From NCBI GenBank assembly GCA_008704415.1, contig VXIS01000205.1:24016-88015 (forward strand): a stretch of 64,000 nt of DNA, written 5' to 3'. Both the position numbers and the translations under genes were made by a program. The notes under the pieces are model-generated. The model saw only the letters and a list, made by a program, of their open reading frames with translations. It ran no database searches and was not told the origin of the DNA. Each line of letters opens with the position of its first letter. Within the stretch, counting starts at the first letter, position 1. This document shows positions 63,780 through 64,000 of the stretch, in pieces. The DNA comes from Sphaerosporella brunnea (taxonomy: Eukaryota > Ascomycota > Pezizomycetes > Pezizales > Pyronemataceae).

Positions 63780-64000
63780 GTATGCGCCGAAACAGACTGG
63801 AGGGGCCCAAGGTACTCGGGTACAGAGGAGCGACGGAAGGTGACAAGAACGAGAGCAGGAACAAGATTCGAAGGCAGGACAACAGGTGCAACGCGCACGG
63901 CCAGGATTCAGATTGGAATGAACGTACTCAGATTGACATACGAAGGTTCAGTAAAGAGGAAAGGAAAACAAAGAACAAAGCGGAAGCGAAGGCCCCTTAG
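63780..64000 (+). repeat. Repeat F, copy 2, open to the window edge
   Basis: It contains GACTGGAGGGGCCCAAGGTA and GACATACGAAGGTTCAGTAA, matching 5230-5550 and the reverse of 36397-36720. One plus frame (RLEGPKVLGYRGATEG to the TAG at the last bases) stays open, so this copy is the best preserved as coding sequence. The product is unknown. Confidence 0.6.

Noticed and set aside
1..64000. tRNA, rRNA or other structured RNA genes
   Set aside because: I looked for paired A and B box motifs and rRNA-like blocks and found none convincing; a covariance-model scan would be decisive.

Overview
The window looks like a repeat-filled, gene-poor piece of a fungal nuclear genome, most likely a filamentous ascomycete. 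The evidence is a set of Tad1-type LINEs (RNase H followed by a CWWC...H...C tail), Ty1/copia elements primed at GGTTATGAGCCC, several hAT families with 8-bp target duplications, a Mutator-like (MULE) element, and one broken copy of a fungal-type nuclear gene (TIM44) that still carries a 52-bp spliceosomal-type intron. I found no intact, recognisable host gene. The repeats are not strongly AT-rich, so heavy RIP is not obvious.

Layout, left to right. 1-6184: mostly unassigned DNA with a ~41-bp minisatellite split by a TIR element (G1) and a dispersed repeat (J followed by F). 6185-8856: minus-strand LINE 3' ends, one of them cut by a hAT MITE (C1). 8857-22279: long stretches I cannot assign, with MITE C2, a half element G2 and a LINE 3' end. 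22280-24101: two LINE 3' fragments, the second (L5) with a 15-bp target duplication. 24805-29709: an unknown open frame split by hAT B1 (24996-29383). B1 holds a MULE (25321-27985), the MULE holds hAT D1 (26008-27317), and D1 holds MITE C3 (26774-27268). B1 also holds a TA-target element, E1.

29710-34466: MITE and hAT remnants, two minisatellites (~80 bp and exactly 64 bp), a LINE fragment, a frame with a 7-residue repeat and a copia LTR piece. 35637-39315: hAT A1, a composite full of other repeats whose outer ends share the target duplication ATTAGGAC. 41270-46280: a minus-strand LINE and a minus-strand copia element (Copia1) with both LTRs. 47025-49769: hAT B copies, one cut by hAT A2.

49805-56500: a minus-strand LINE (L8) with ORF1 and the start of ORF2. 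It is split inside the endonuclease by a 3.8-kb composite hAT (50668-54488), whose removal restores the ORF2 frame. 57037-57667: TIM44 pseudogene. 58088-61760: a copia deletion derivative, a LINE fragment and a second copia copy. 61759-63439: two unusual frames, one predicted to be coiled coil and one of unknown family. The right edge repeats the J-F pair seen near 5 kb.

The elements do not form a pathway. What they record is a history of repeated insertion, and the target duplications let much of its order be read. The strongest observations are the four-deep nest at 25-29 kb, the two composite hATs with matching outer duplications, the LINE ORF1/ORF2 TAATG overlap, and the TIM44 fragment with an intron. 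Family names A to J are local labels. All homology calls come from reading motifs by eye; no database was searched.
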